64,000 bases of DNA, from contig CM042017.1 of NCBI GenBank assembly GCA_023525715.1, positions 82,427,357 to 82,491,356 on the forward strand, written 5' to 3'. This DNA comes from Cichorium intybus (Eukaryota > Streptophyta > Magnoliopsida > Asterales > Asteraceae). The position numbers and the translations under genes were made by a program. Shown piece by piece: positions 46,434 to 58,592 of this stretch (positions are counted from its first letter, which is position 1; every line of letters begins with the position of its first letter). The notes under the pieces are model-generated. The model ran no database searches. It was not told the origin of the DNA and saw only the letters and a list, made by a program, of their open reading frames with translations.

Positions 46434-49228
46434 ATGATGATGGTGGTCCCTCATCTTACGAAAAATTTATTATCTATTAGTAAACTAACATATGATAATG
46501 ATATGGATGTGCATTTCTCCAAATCTTATTGTTCTATTCAGGATCGAATAACGAAGCGAGTTTTGGGAAGATGTGATTGTGGGCTTTATGTTGTTTCCAC
46601 CAAACTGTCAGCATGTGCGTTTTTTGCTAATAAAAGATCCACAGCCTCATTCGAACTATGGCACTCTCGCTTGGGGCATGTGTCTTTTGGCACTATTTTT
46701 TTTTAAATAAACTTGGTCATGTGTTGCTAGCTTCTATTTTACCAAAACCGGTTTTTTGCTAAAAAAAAAAAAAACTGGTTGTTTGTTCGCCCATGTGTTG
46801 GATTTGATTCATTGTGACCTTTAGGCCCGTCACCGGTTACTTTGGTTGACCCTTATCGCTATTATGTTACATTTGTAGATGATTTTTCACAGTTTACGTA
46901 GCTCTACCCACTCAAATCTAAATCGGACTTCTTTGCCACCTTTGACGTGTTTATCACATTTGTGGAAAATCAATTCTCCGCTAAAATTAAAATTTTCAAA
47001 GTGATGGGGGTACGGAATTTACCAACAGTAATGTTAAAACCTTATTACGTGAGAAGAATTTTTCATCAAATTTCCTGCCTATATACACCGCAGCAAAATG
47101 GGCGGGTTGAATGCAAACATCGTCACATTGTTGAAACGAGGCTTGCAATGATGTTTCATGCGCATGTCCCGACATCTTATTGGGTACATGCTTTTAGCTC
47201 CGCCATGCATGTCATCAACCGTCTTCCTCCCAAAGTTCTCTCCATGAAGTCCCTATTTGAGGTGCTCTTTGGATGGTTGCCTTCCTATGACAATTTTTGC
47301 ACTTTTGGGTGTCGAGTGTACCCGTACTTACGGGACTCTTCCGCGCACAAGTTATCTCTCCGAAGCATTCCATGCGTATTTATTGGGTACCACTCTCAAT
47401 ACAAGGGCTATCAATGTCTGGATCCGGAGTTCTCCCGCATTTTTATTAGACGACATGCTCGATTTGATGAATATTGTTTTCCGTTTCGTGACTCCACCGC
47501 GGCGACACCCATTGCCACAGTGCCATTACACTCGTTCCTCGGGGACTCTACTCCCGCCTCCTCCACTTCCATCGCACGTGATCTACCCGCCGCCCCCTCG
47601 GCTCCCGCTGCCTCCATGGCTCCTACTTTGAACCCGTGTGGCTTTTGTGATCATCCTGACACTTCGTCTCCCGAGCCTGCGGTTCCCGCTCTTGCCCCTT
47701 CCGAACCATCTGCGTCCAAGGCCTCTTCCGCACCTTCTGACTCCGAGGACACCACTGTGGGGACTCCTCCCACGCCCGCTACGGAGCCTGCTCCCATACT
47801 TACACCCGCACCCACGCCTCTACCTTCTCATCCGATGGTCACTCTTGCCAAAGCGCGGTCTTTAAGCCGCGACATCGTGCTGGTCTTGCTCATTTGCGGC
47901 ATCACGAGCTTCTCTCGGCCATTTTTCTGCTACAGACCCTGCCTCTTACTCTGTCGCGATGCGTGACCCTAAGTAGCATGCCGCCATGCCCTCGAAAATG
48001 CTTGCCCTCCACCAAAATCGTACTTGGACTTTGGTTCCGCATCCACCCAACTCTAAAATTGTGGAGTGCAAGTGGTTGTTTTATACCAAGTACCGTGCTG
48101 ATGGGATTATTGAACGGCATAAGGCTCGCCTTGTTGCGCAAGGCTGTGATGGGGCTTGACTTTTCTCACACGTTTAGTCCTATGGTGAAAGCTGCTATGA
48201 TCCATGTTGTCCTCACCCTTGCTATAATTAATGGATGGAACTTGTGGCAGCTTGATGTCAACAATGCGTTTCTACATGGCACTATGGGGGACACCATTTT
48301 CATGCAACAACCTCCGAGTTTTCTGGATTCTCGATACCTAGATCATGTTTGCAAACTGAATAAAGCTCTATACGGCTTGAAGCAAGCCCCGCGTGCATGG
48401 TCGCCTCAGTCAATTTTTGGTCTCGAGTGGTTTCTCTTGCAGTCAGGGCTGGAGGCGTCGCATATTCCATCTGGCCTATTTCCCAGTCAGGCCAAGTATG
48501 CTCACGATATCGTTTCTCGCGTGGGCCTTCTTGACGCCACTCCTACCCCCTTGGATACACATGCCTCTCTGCTTAGTGGGGGTACTCTATGAGGGCCCCA
48601 CTCGTTATCGTTCCATCGTTGGTGCTCTCTAATACCTGACAATTAGGACATTTCTTATGCTGTGAATCAAGTCAGCCAGTTCTTAGCTGCTCCCAATGTT
48701 GCTCATTTCCAGGCCATGAAGCGGCTCCTTCACTATGTCAAGGGCACTCGCTTGGTTGGTCTCACTTTCTCCAGGCCGAAGCTTACCACAATTGTTGGTT
48801 ACTCTGATGCTGATTAGGCTTGCTGCCTTGACACCCGCTCTCCACCTATGGCTACTCGATATTACTAGGGGGTAATCTTGTATCCTGGAGTGCAAAGAAG
48901 CAGCCGACTGTCTCCCGCTCCGGTTGTGAGTCTAAATATCGAGCCATGGCGAACATAGCTGCTGAGATCATCTGGATCACTCATCTTCTACCTGAGATGC
49001 ATGCCCTTCCATTTGGTCGACCGAAACTTCTCTGTGACAATTAGAGTGCGCTCTTTCTTACTCAGAGCCCTGTGTCTCATAAGCGTGGAAAACATATTGA
49101 TCTTGACTATCATTTTGTTCGTGAGCTCGTTACCTCTGGAAAACTCCTGACTATGTTTGTTCCTACCAAGCTCCAAGTAGCGGATATCTTCACGAAGAAT
49201 CTTCCTCGTCTGCAATTTGCAATCTGAG
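46434..49228 (+). pseudogene. Copia pol remnant: integrase, RT, RNase H
   Basis: 46640-46700 has the pre-integrase motif (LWHSRLGHVSFG). 46947-47500 has the integrase core end (YTPQQNGRVECKHRHIVE, then YWVHAFSSAMHVINRLP). 48170-48410 has RT pieces (SPMVKAAMIHVVLTLA, WQLDVNNAFLHG, ALYGLKQAPRAW). The RT catalytic YVDD region is deleted: the frame jumps to FPSQAKYAHDIVSRVG near 48480. RNase H and the tail (ADIFTKNLPRLQ) follow in various frames with many stops. Confidence 0.85.
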
Positions 49229-49250
49229 CAGTTCCGTTGCAGGGATCTCA

Positions 49251-49367
49251 GTCTAGTATCAGTTGCAATTATTATTTCATTTATTGAGGGGTGTAATTTG
49301 TATCTATTTCAACTATGTATAGTACATAACTCCTAGCCCTTTGGTGTGGAGATTCATTAACTTTACA
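49251..49367 (+). repeat. Copia 3' LTR, about 117 bp
   Basis: Second copy of the short LTR; it ends 'aactttaca' two bases before the GAGGTATTA host repeat. Confidence 0.75.
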
Positions 49368-49887
49368 TGAGGTATTACTAGACATCACTAATAAGCTCAT
49401 GACTTCTATTAAGGCACAAAGTAATGAAAGACTGACTGCATCTGACTTTGTATCTTGTCTACTAAAGAACTTTGGTCAAATTTTTGGAGTAGGAAGTGAT
49501 GGTACTGATGAAATTAAAAACTCTATTAGATGGAGAGACATTGGAATTCCGGTATTTCATGTTTTTCTCAAGGATGATGGATGTTGCACAATGTAAATAC
49601 CATACATTACCAATCTCTCTCTACCCTTTGATATTTAAAGTTACATTTGTTAATTGTTTTTTTTAAATCACAGGCTTGGGCCAATGAATTCTAAAATTAA
49701 GCAACGAAAGCTTGTTGAGCAAAGAAAGCGTGTAAGGCTAAACGAAAAAGCACGCCTTGAAGAGGTAATTATAATTGCAATAAAAAGTTAATTTGCATTT
49801 ATGAATCGTATAAAATTATACATTGTGCTGACTTTTGCAGCTTGCTTCAAGTGTTACAGAAGAAAACCAATCTGGAATACCACTAGG

Positions 49888-50324
49888 TTTTGTTTATTAG
49901 CATCCAACTGTGAACCTAAAGGTACTCCAGATTTATGACAATAGTATTATGCAGATTTGATAGTTTATTTTAGCAACCTACTTTGAAAATAAATAGTATT
50001 TTAGCACCCAACTTTTGAAGGTAATTGTTTTTTTTATCAACCCAGGTTTAACGAAAAAATAATGGAACTTAAAACAAATGACAGAACTGGTCTTATTAGG
50101 AGATTTCAAGAATCTTTTTTATATAATGGTAATGAAAAAATGTCCGATATGGTCCTTTTTGCAAATAGAGGACTAAAATGGTCCTAAAATAAAGAGCATT
50201 ACATGGTAAAGTTCATCGGTTGTGTGTACAAGAGGAAGATGCTCCAAATCTTGATTCTGGTAGCCTATCTTTTTGTGGGAGGAAATGCCAGGAGGTATGG
50301 AATTAGTGTTTCCAGTTGGAATTA
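49888..50324. other. NSE4 fragment downstream spacer
   Basis: Intron-like or transposon-derived sequence ('tatggtcctttttgcaaat' at about 50148). No exon recognised. Confidence 0.4.
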
Positions 50325-50689
50325 GTATAAACTAGGATTATTGTCTAATGGCCCAATAAACTAGTATGAAATATTTTAAATGGTCATGAAAGTTTTTTTT
50401 TTTTTTTTTTTTGCATTTAAGGTCCTTAAAGTGGTAAAATATATATCAAAAAGACCATTTTAAGGGATGTGACCTGGTCATCCGGTTAACACACCTTCTT
50501 GACATGCCACGTGTCATCTTATTTAGCACAACATGTGCACGTGGCGCTGACATGGCGACCACGTGGCTTTTTTAAAAAATAGCTATATATTTTCATTATT
50601 TTTAAAAAGCATTATACATTACGACCCACTTCCTGCGCATAACCCATCATCTAGTGGTCTTCATCTCCTAGTCCTACCTCTCCTTCTCC

Positions 50690-51043
50690 GGTCACTACCT
50701 TCATCTCCGGACAATAACAACGACCAAGATTCCTGGTAGCTTCAAAGAATACGACATCGGCACTATCAATTTAAAAGGTCAAATTGATCAGGTTATTAAG
50801 CAGAACATCAAGAAAAAGAAGAACAAATTGCAAAATTGCTTTATTAGTTCGATAACCATAGTAATCGGAATGGGTTTACAGACTTACAATAAGTATATCT
50901 TACCATGCCGCTTTAGGGATCACATTCGAAACTCTAGAAAGGAATTCGAAGATGCATCGAAGATTTCAGGATTTGTAATAAAAAACGATAATTTCATGAA
51001 TCGAAGCATCGATAGTCGCTTTTCATTACAATTGAAGCATTGA
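50690..51043 (+). pseudogene. Unidentified captured gene fragment
   Basis: A plus-strand stretch reads SFKEYDIGTINLKGQIDQVI into KQNIKKKKNKLQNCFISS and on to 51043. It looks like coding sequence by composition but matches no family that I recognise. It lies inside the Pack-MULE-like element. Confidence 0.3.
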
Positions 51044-51499
51044 TAGTCGTTTCAATGTTTAACTATATGCAATTTTAAAATAAAAGCGAAAAAAAGGCAC
51101 ACATACACACAAAAACACACACTACCTGTAAATATATCGAAATGGGTATCAGGGTGATTGTTAGAGTTGAATTGAATGATATATAATCTGATTGCTGATG
51201 GATCAATGAAGCATTGATAGTCGTTTCAATGTGAAGCATCGAAGATTAAGTTTCTGCAGGTCCTGAAAAACGTAAATTTCAGGAATTGTAATGAAATTAG
51301 TCGAAGATAACTTTAAAGAGATAAGGGTTTTTCCAAGTAAACGGAATTTTAGGGAGCTCGATAGGGATTTTAGTCCCGATTGAAAGATCAAATTCCTTCA
51401 AATTACGCACAATTGCAGTGCCAATCCACAAATAAAGCTACAAATTTTCATGGAAAAGATCCGTAAGTTCAGGGAAATTAAGCATCGCCGACTTACCTT

Positions 51500-51845
51500 T
51501 TATGGAAAGTGCGCGACGTCGTGGGCACGTGCGGCCATCTCCGGGTTAGAGAAGGTTCCAAGCCAAATCCGTGACTTTTTCTTGGGTTCCCGGATCTCCG
51601 ATACCCATTTTCCCCATGCTCGCTTCCTCGCCCCTCTGTAAACAATGCTTACTGTTATTCCCTTTGCTACAGTTACTGCTATATCCATCATCATCAGGAT
51701 TGATCTCTTGAATCATCTTCACTCTTTTCGGATTCGGTTCAGTCAACCCGGTTCTTGTTGAAAATGGGTTCGATAATGCGGGTGGTTGTTGATTCGGTCT
51801 CGAATCCCGCCTCCACCATTTTGAGTCAACTTCCGCCGGTGCCAC
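51500..51845 (-). pseudogene. AP2/ERF transcription-factor fragment (captured)
   Basis: A minus-strand frame from the ATG at 51845 reads MAPAEVDSKWWRR, then a basic segment (PNPKRVK). After a one-base frameshift near 51640 comes the AP2 DNA-binding domain: VYRGARKRAWGKWVSEIREP, KKKSRIWLGTF, NPEMAARAHDVA. Arg, Trp and Glu residues that contact the GCC box or DRE are present; the usual YRGVR is YRGAR. The domain ends at AHDVA, before its C-terminal helix is complete. SEIREPKKKSRIWLGTF fits the DREB-type ERF subgroup. The fragment cannot make a full factor. Confidence 0.85.
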
Positions 51846-52259
51846 TAGCTAACTAGCTTCAAATCAAGAAATCTTGGAATGGGTTACCTGTCTCGAACTT
51901 AAAACAAGCTTGAAAGAGTTATATCTACACGTAAAAAGAAAGAAGAAATCTTCGATCACGCATGGCTGTTCCTCAACACAGTTTCCTCCGTAAATGATGG
52001 CTCATCGTCGTTCCATCCACTTACACTCCGTAAAATCTTTTTTTGTTGATTATAAAATTTTGTATTTTTGGAAAAAAAAAAAAAAAAAAAGCCAGGTAGA
52101 CTAACTCTAGGTGAAACCGGGGTTAAAAGAGGTGCTTCCTTTTTTTAACAGGTTAAATAAAAGTTGAGTGACTGAAAAAACCCAAAAAAAAATTCAATGA
52201 CCATTTAAAATATTTCATATTAGTTTATTGGGTGATTATGACAATAACTGTATAAACTA

Positions 52260-53006
52260 ATATGTATCTAATACTTTGTGTTCCTTTTTAGCTTTTTGAG
52301 CAACTACAGACATATCTCGGGGTGAAATTGAGCTTGAAGATTGATTTTCATTGACACTGCTTCAACGTGCTGCTTCAACATGCTGATGTCAGCCAAGATT
52401 CTACATTCTTGATGTTGTCTACAATTGTGTAGGTACGTTGTCATTAAATATATTTTGTTTGTTCTATAATCTGTTAAGTGGGTGTGGTTTAATAAGTAAT
52501 GTTGTTTATTTGAAATTCTTTTCAGATCGAACTTCAAGTGTTTGGATTGTTCTAATTTTGGAGAGAGGTGACGAATTGATCTCAGCACCATCTATCAGGA
52601 TACCTTTTTTGGTTACCTTTTTATTTTTTTTTTAAATTTTCTTTCATAATTACATTTTTGGTTCTCAAGTATATATTATATTTGCATATTTGGCCCCAAA
52701 AAGTTTTTGATTGCAATGTTGGTCCTTATCTGAGGTTTTTATAATGTTTTTGGACCGTTTTTCAAGTAAAATGACTGTTTATTTTCCCTGGGTATACCTA
52801 AATTGTTCAACTTTGGTCCCAAAAGTTTGTCGAATTTAGAGTAAATCATAGCCTCCAAACTAACCTTATTTGGAGGCTTTCCCACATCTGCATGTATGAT
52901 TTAAATGCTTTGATAACACTTTTTATATACTTATGATAATATTATTGTTTATATTTTTGATATTAGGGTTTGATGTAAGTGACCTATCTGAAGCTGTACC
53001 TCAAGA
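52260..53006. other. Unassigned sequence, transposon-like phrases
   Basis: 'ttggccccaaaaagtttttg' and 'tttggtcccaaaagtttg' (52690-52830) are typical of decayed DNA-transposon ends. An exon-like piece at 52970-53006 (after a GATATTAG acceptor) could belong to the NSE4 fragment, but the match is too short to claim. Confidence 0.4.
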
Positions 53007-53240
53007 CATTACAAGAAAAAAGATCTTTAATGACACGCATTGCGTGTCATTTAAAGGGTATAGATGACACACAATGTGTGTCATTGAATCCCAGTCATAA
53101 ATTAAAGATGACACACATTTGTGTGTCATAAATTTATGACATACATTTACGACACGTATTGTGTGTCATTGAAGCCTCAGTCATAAATGAAAAGATGACA
53201 CACAATTGTGTGTCATAAATTTATAACATACATTTACAAT
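53007..53240 (+). mobile_element. CACTA-like element terminus
   Basis: It starts CATTACAAGAAAAAAG, one base from the plant CACTA end CACTACAAGAAAAA. Alternating 'tgacacacaNtgtgtgtca' palindromes (53029-53055, 53067-53083, 53126-53148, 53150-53170, 53196-53218) look like subterminal transposase-binding repeats. The opposite end was not found, so it may be truncated near the (AT)n run. Confidence 0.6.
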
Positions 53241-53305
53241 ACACGATTTGTATGATAAAAAACTTCTTACCTTCTTATCATAATTTTACTTCTTATATGA
53301 TCATT

Positions 53306-53448
<143 letters not shown>

Positions 53449-53750
53449 ATGAAATTCTTAAATATTGTGTTAATATAGAACTCACAGTGGACCATTGGAT
53501 CAATAAAATCCATGACTGTTAAAATTTCTGTTTTTTTTAATTAAAAGCATAACAATAAGCGTGTTTTTAAAAGCAAAGCCCCGGTTAAGGGTAAAAGAGT
53601 AAAATCCCCAATTCCCTTCAACAACTGAATATACGATACGCTACAATCACGCACACGATATCATCAGTTTTCAAATTCTACAGAATCAAGCATCAAAGCA
53701 TAGTTTACAGTTGCAATTCAACGAGCATAGTTTTCAAACCTAAATCAACG

Positions 53751-53764
53751 ATGTCAGGGAGAAG
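53751..53764 (+). other. Possible 5' coding exon
   Basis: ATG followed by MSGRRSSR-type residues, then CG/GTAAGT, a consensus splice donor. Short Arg/Ser starts of this kind begin PRE/ILI-type small bHLH proteins, but no downstream exon is visible, so identity is unproven. Confidence 0.2.
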
Positions 53765-53784
53765 AAGCAGTCGCCGGTAAGTCT

Positions 53785-54198
53785 ATTCTCAAAGAATGTC
53801 AAGCATAGTTTTCAAAGTCTATTCTCAGATAATGGTTTGTAAAATTGTTGTTGACGTAAAAAAATAGTTACGTAAGACTTTTCACAGTCAATTTTCAGAG
53901 AATGGTAAGCAATGTCATTGATAAGTAAGTGTAATAGCATGTTCATGAATAATTCTCAAAGAATGTTATATGTGTTTAATAACTGTAGTACACATACTAA
54001 ATATTCTTGTATAATATTTATACCATTCTCGGAGAATGGGGTAATTATATATGTTTACTGAGGGCTGGGAACTGCTATATGGAAAGCCATATTCTCTGAT
54101 AATGCCCCATTATCTGAGAATGAACGTGAACCATTCTCATGAACGTGAATGAATGCTACTGCATTCTCATCGACATTCCTCCCCATTCTCTGAGAATG
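53785..54198. repeat. Cluster of 14-bp imperfect palindromes
   Basis: Copies of ATTCTCNNNGAATG or close variants lie at 53785-53798, 53821-53834, 53891-53904, 53952-53965, 54025-54038, 54091-54104, 54109-54122 and 54185-54198; half-sites lie at about 54132 and 54162. Spacing is irregular. Origin unknown: transposon subterminal repeats or protein-binding sites. Confidence 0.7.
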
Positions 54199-54539
54199 CC
54201 TTTCCCAAACCAAGAAGAAAAAAAGGCGGAGATTGATTTTTTTGACGAACAGTTGTAGTTGAATGCAAATCCATCGCTACTATCAATTACGCAGATCTGC
54301 CGCCTCCGCCTCCAGCACCGACCACCGTTGATCTTCACTTCCTCCGCCTCCATCAGTTCCGATCTCCGCTTCTTTCGCCTCGATCAATGTTTGATTTCGG
54401 ATATGTGATTTTGAGTTAGGGCACGCTCGAAGATTTGTTACCGTAGTTTTAGGGATTGATTGAATTCTCAAATTGCCCCTATCAAATGATTGGTCCAGAA
54501 TTAGTCCTACAATCACACAATATTTAGAAAATGTATTTG

Positions 54540-55497
<958 letters not shown>

Positions 55498-57829
55498 TGT
55501 AACACCACATTACCTTGTACGTTTATTATAGGTTAAATATAATAAAAGGGTAATTTGGTCATTTTACCATAAAAGGGTAATTTAGTCTTTTGACCATGGG
55601 AAGGATCTAATATGTAAAAATATTGTTTGCTTGTGGCAAAAGTATAAGAAAAGAAAGTTTATTGTGATAAAATGGGAGAAAAGTGCCAAAAGTTCAAGGA
55701 ATGGAACTTAGGGACTAAAATTGTAAAATCTGGAAGTATAAATAGGAGGTTTGACTCTCCATTTGTGGTTGAACGTTTGAGAAGGATCGGGAAGAAATTT
55801 TGATACACGATTTCTTGAAATTCACAAGAGTTGAAGCAAGAAATCGAAATCATAGCTTGGAATTAAAGATTTTGAAGCAATTAAGGTTAGTAATTTGAGT
55901 TCTAACCTAAGTGTTCTTGGTAGGTTTTCATGGATGAACTAGAAACTGTAATTCCAGTTATGATCCATGATGTTTATATGATTTCTATGTTTAAAACATG
56001 TTCATATGATAAGAACATGCATTTGAAACAAATGATTTTGGTGATTTTGATGAATTTGGGATTTTTGGGTTCAAGAACCCAAAATCAAGATTTGTATGAT
56101 CAAGTTTGATTTTAATGGTTTTGTTAAGTCCTAAAGATCACTTAAGATGTATTAAGACATTCCTAAGTGATTATTTTCAAAGATTTGCATTTTTGGTGAA
56201 AAATGTGAAAAACGGGAATTGTTGGAAATGTTTGATATTTATAGTTTCCATTGGTTAAAACCAGATGTTAATTGATGGTTTTAGTCATGGAATGAACCTA
56301 AAATGATTAAGAAGTGAATTAAGGACTTAATATGAGAAAATAGAGGTCTGCAGTGCAAAAATCGGACTGAATTGGGGGTCTGCAGCAAGAGCACGGGTCG
56401 TGCTCCCCCTGCAGAGTAAAAGTAGAGTGCTAAAAGTGCATGCACGAGTCGTGCCCTTTATGTAGCAAAATATGCACGAGTCGTGCACTTAAACAAGGGG
56501 TTTTGAAGTTGGAAATTGATGCTAGGCATGTCCAATAGACTTCAAACTTTAACTACGAGTCCATGATGATATGAAAAGTCTTGGAAAAATATGAAATTGA
56601 GAATACGACTCTTCGTGGGCACTATAGAACAATACGTGTATACCGGAGAAGTATAAAAATGAATAGAAAGTTGTTTATAACAAGGATTCTTATCTAGTTA
56701 CAACCCGTGGTGGTTTTATAATGAACTCTAGTGTAGTAGAGTCACTTGTAGTATCTTTGACTTATTACCATGACATATATGTGTATATATAGGTATTAGT
56801 CAAGTGGATTTCGAAGCACGTGTAAGGAGTAACTAGATACATCCTTAGCAAGTATCCAGGTGAGTAATCTCACTTATATCATACATGATATGTGTTGATT
56901 GAACTGTTACAGGTTGAAACTATTTTGGGGGACGAATTTGACAGTTTTAAAGATATATTAAAAAGGCAATACCAGATAAGCCGTGAGTCTGAAAAAGACA
57001 AGAACGGAGCTGTGAGTCAATAAAAAGACAATACCAGATAAGCCGTGAGTCTGAAAAAGACAAGAACGGAGCTGTGAGTCAATAAAAACACAATACCGGG
57101 TAAGCCGTGAGTCAATGAAATGACAAGAACGGAGCCGTGAGTCTAGGAAAAAGCGGGGCAAACTCGTGAGCCATAAATGATTATGATATTGGATGTTATA
57201 TCCAACTGGTGTGGCCTATATGGCTATGATATTGTTATATGAAAATGGTGCGACCTTATGGCTATGATATTAGATGATTAAATCCAAATGGTGCGACCTT
57301 ATGGCTATGATATTGAACTTTGAATTTAAATGGTGCGGCCTTATGGCTATGATATCGGGTTATTGAAACCAGTTGGTGCGGCCTCAGGGCTATGATATAA
57401 ATGTTGAAACTGTTTGGTGCGGCTTATATGGCCAGGAAATACGGTGCAGTCAATTGTGACTAAGAAATATGGGACAGAAATGGTTAGATATGATAAAATG
57501 TTCAAATAACTGATGTGATTTGATAATCATATGATATTATGGTTCAGCCTGTAAGGCTATGAAGTAGGATGTGAAATCCTAAGAGATGTATGGTCAGCCA
57601 GTAAGGCTAGGAGTTTGGATCCGATATCCAGATAAATATATACAGTTAGCCGGAAGTGGCTATAAAGTGGAACTTGGTATCGAAAAGATGAGTAATAAGA
57701 TGTTTATCATATATAGAGAATTATTTATGAATGTATTTTTTATACATGTTATTTGCAGGTATGATTACTCACTGAGCTTTATAGCTCACGTTATCTGTTA
57801 AATGTCCCTGCAGGTTAGCATGATCCTGA
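55498..57829. repeat. Ty3/gypsy-type LTR, probably solo or truncated
   Basis: It begins TGTAACACCAC, a start common in plant Ty3 LTRs, and near its end has 'tgattactcactgagctt' and 'ctcacgttatctgtt', also typical. No gag or pol is attached. It includes 62-bp tandem repeats (three units from 56967) and degenerate 'ggtgcgRccttatggctatg' repeats (57195-57430). The end near 57829 is where the next element's LTR starts, so that element may have inserted here. Confidence 0.6.
56960..57160. repeat. 62-bp tandem repeat inside the LTR
   Basis: Units begin at 56967, 57029 and 57091 with 'caatacc'; each has 'gccgtgagtc' and 'gacaagaacggagc'. The third is diverged and partial. Confidence 0.85.
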
Positions 57830-58592
57830 TGAAGGGTTTTCTAGCAAACAATGAACACAAAAACTCTTATGGTTCACATGCAACCCTAGAAAGATCTATG
57901 TTTTCTTCTATGAAGATAATAAACTAAAACCTAAAGGCCAACAATTATTTCTAACGTTTAAATCAGAAGAACCAACCTTTGAATCTTGTTCTTGAAGTTA
58001 GCAGCAAAAGTATCCTGCCTCAGATGAAAGTCATACCCACAGCAATGGAGAAGACAGTCCAGCAGAGTAATCTTGGTTGAGGTTGGCGTGAATAATAGGG
58101 AGCCAGAGGGTTCCTTTTATAGCCTCCTAGGGTTACACCTGAAACCCTAAGGAGCCTCCAAGTGGGCAAGCCTGTTGACCACTTGGACCAGATCCCTAAA
58201 CCCTAATTAGGGTTTTCGCCAACCCTAGAGAAACCTCCAAGGGTGGCGCCACTTTTGGCCCCTGGACTTCTCTTTGCCAGTTATTCAACTATTGAATAAA
58301 TACAAACTAGTCCTCACACTCTTAATTAATTAATTTAATCACTAAATTAAATCCAATTAATTCTAGATTAAATCTCAATTAATTATTATAGTTTCTAATT
58401 AATATATTAACACTTAAATATATTAATAAACCATTTAATTAATTCTATTGATTTATTACACAATTAATAAATCAACCTTTTACTCTACTGAACTCTATCC
58501 TGACCTCCAGCTATGAGGGCAACCCAAATGGACTTTGCTTCAATTAACAAGATAAATATAGTTGTAAAGTCATGGCTTAGACACCTAATATA
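57830..58592 (-). repeat. 3' LTR of a minus-strand retrotransposon
   Basis: On the minus strand it begins TGTTATATTAGG at 58592, directly after a purine tract (AAGTGGGAGAC, minus strand of 58593-58603) that serves as polypurine tract. The left border near 57830 is inferred from loss of the Ty3 LTR; I could not find a target duplication. The matching 5' LTR should lie right of the window. Confidence 0.55.

Larger units (their letters stand above)
44371..49377 (+). mobile_element. Degenerate Ty1/copia element inside the NSE4 fragment
   Basis: Short LTRs (about 44380-44493 and 49251-49367, about 115 bp) both run from 'agtctagtat' to 'ctttaca'. A primer site (TGGTATCAAGAGCC, one base longer than consensus) follows the first at 44494. 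The host string GAGGTATTA occurs on both sides (44371-44379 and 49369-49377). The LTR ends are not clean TG...CA, so borders are good to a few bases. Coding remnants are plus-strand and full of stops. 44627 to about 45960 does not resemble copia; it may be a further insertion ('tggtaaagggatcaaatccacgg' at 44671-44693). Confidence 0.85.
44299..49887 (+). pseudogene. NSE4: NSE4 (SMC5/6 kleisin subunit) fragment, split by a retrotransposon
   Basis: Pieces: 44344-44379 (possibly from 44299), 49378-49592, 49674-49764, 49841-49887. The first two join in frame across the inserted copia element: KPREQVADAEVL then LDITNKLM, followed by SDFVSCLLKNFGQ and DDGCCTM. A GT donor at 49593 and AG acceptor at 49673 give MLGPMNSKIKQRKLVEQRKR in the next exon. 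This is the conserved N-terminal part of plant NSE4, which bridges the SMC5 and SMC6 heads in DNA repair. The protein start is missing because the fragment abuts the TNL2 3' end; the C-terminal domain is not seen. Introns remain, so it is a DNA-level copy, not a retrocopy. The frame is offset by one base from that of TNL2. Confidence 0.8.
50325..52259. mobile_element. Pack-MULE-like element with captured gene fragments
   Basis: The element is 50335-52249 (1915 bp). Inverted ends of about 60 bp (50335-50395 and 52188-52249) share 'caataaactaRtatgaaata' and 'ttttaaatggtcat'. GTATAAACTA flanks both sides (50325-50334 and 52250-52259), a 9-10-bp target duplication as made by Mutator-type transposases. 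The interior (50600-52050) is richer in G and C than its ends and carries an AP2/ERF fragment plus an unidentified fragment (50690-51040). No transposase. Mutator-like elements that carry pieces of ordinary genes are called Pack-MULEs. Confidence 0.82.

Noticed and set aside
53785..54198. Heat-shock elements
   Set aside because: The TTC and GAA blocks are not in the contiguous 5-bp alternating arrangement required.
56958..57161. Minus-strand 67-residue repeat protein
   Set aside because: Reverse reading of the 62-bp tandem repeats in an LTR.
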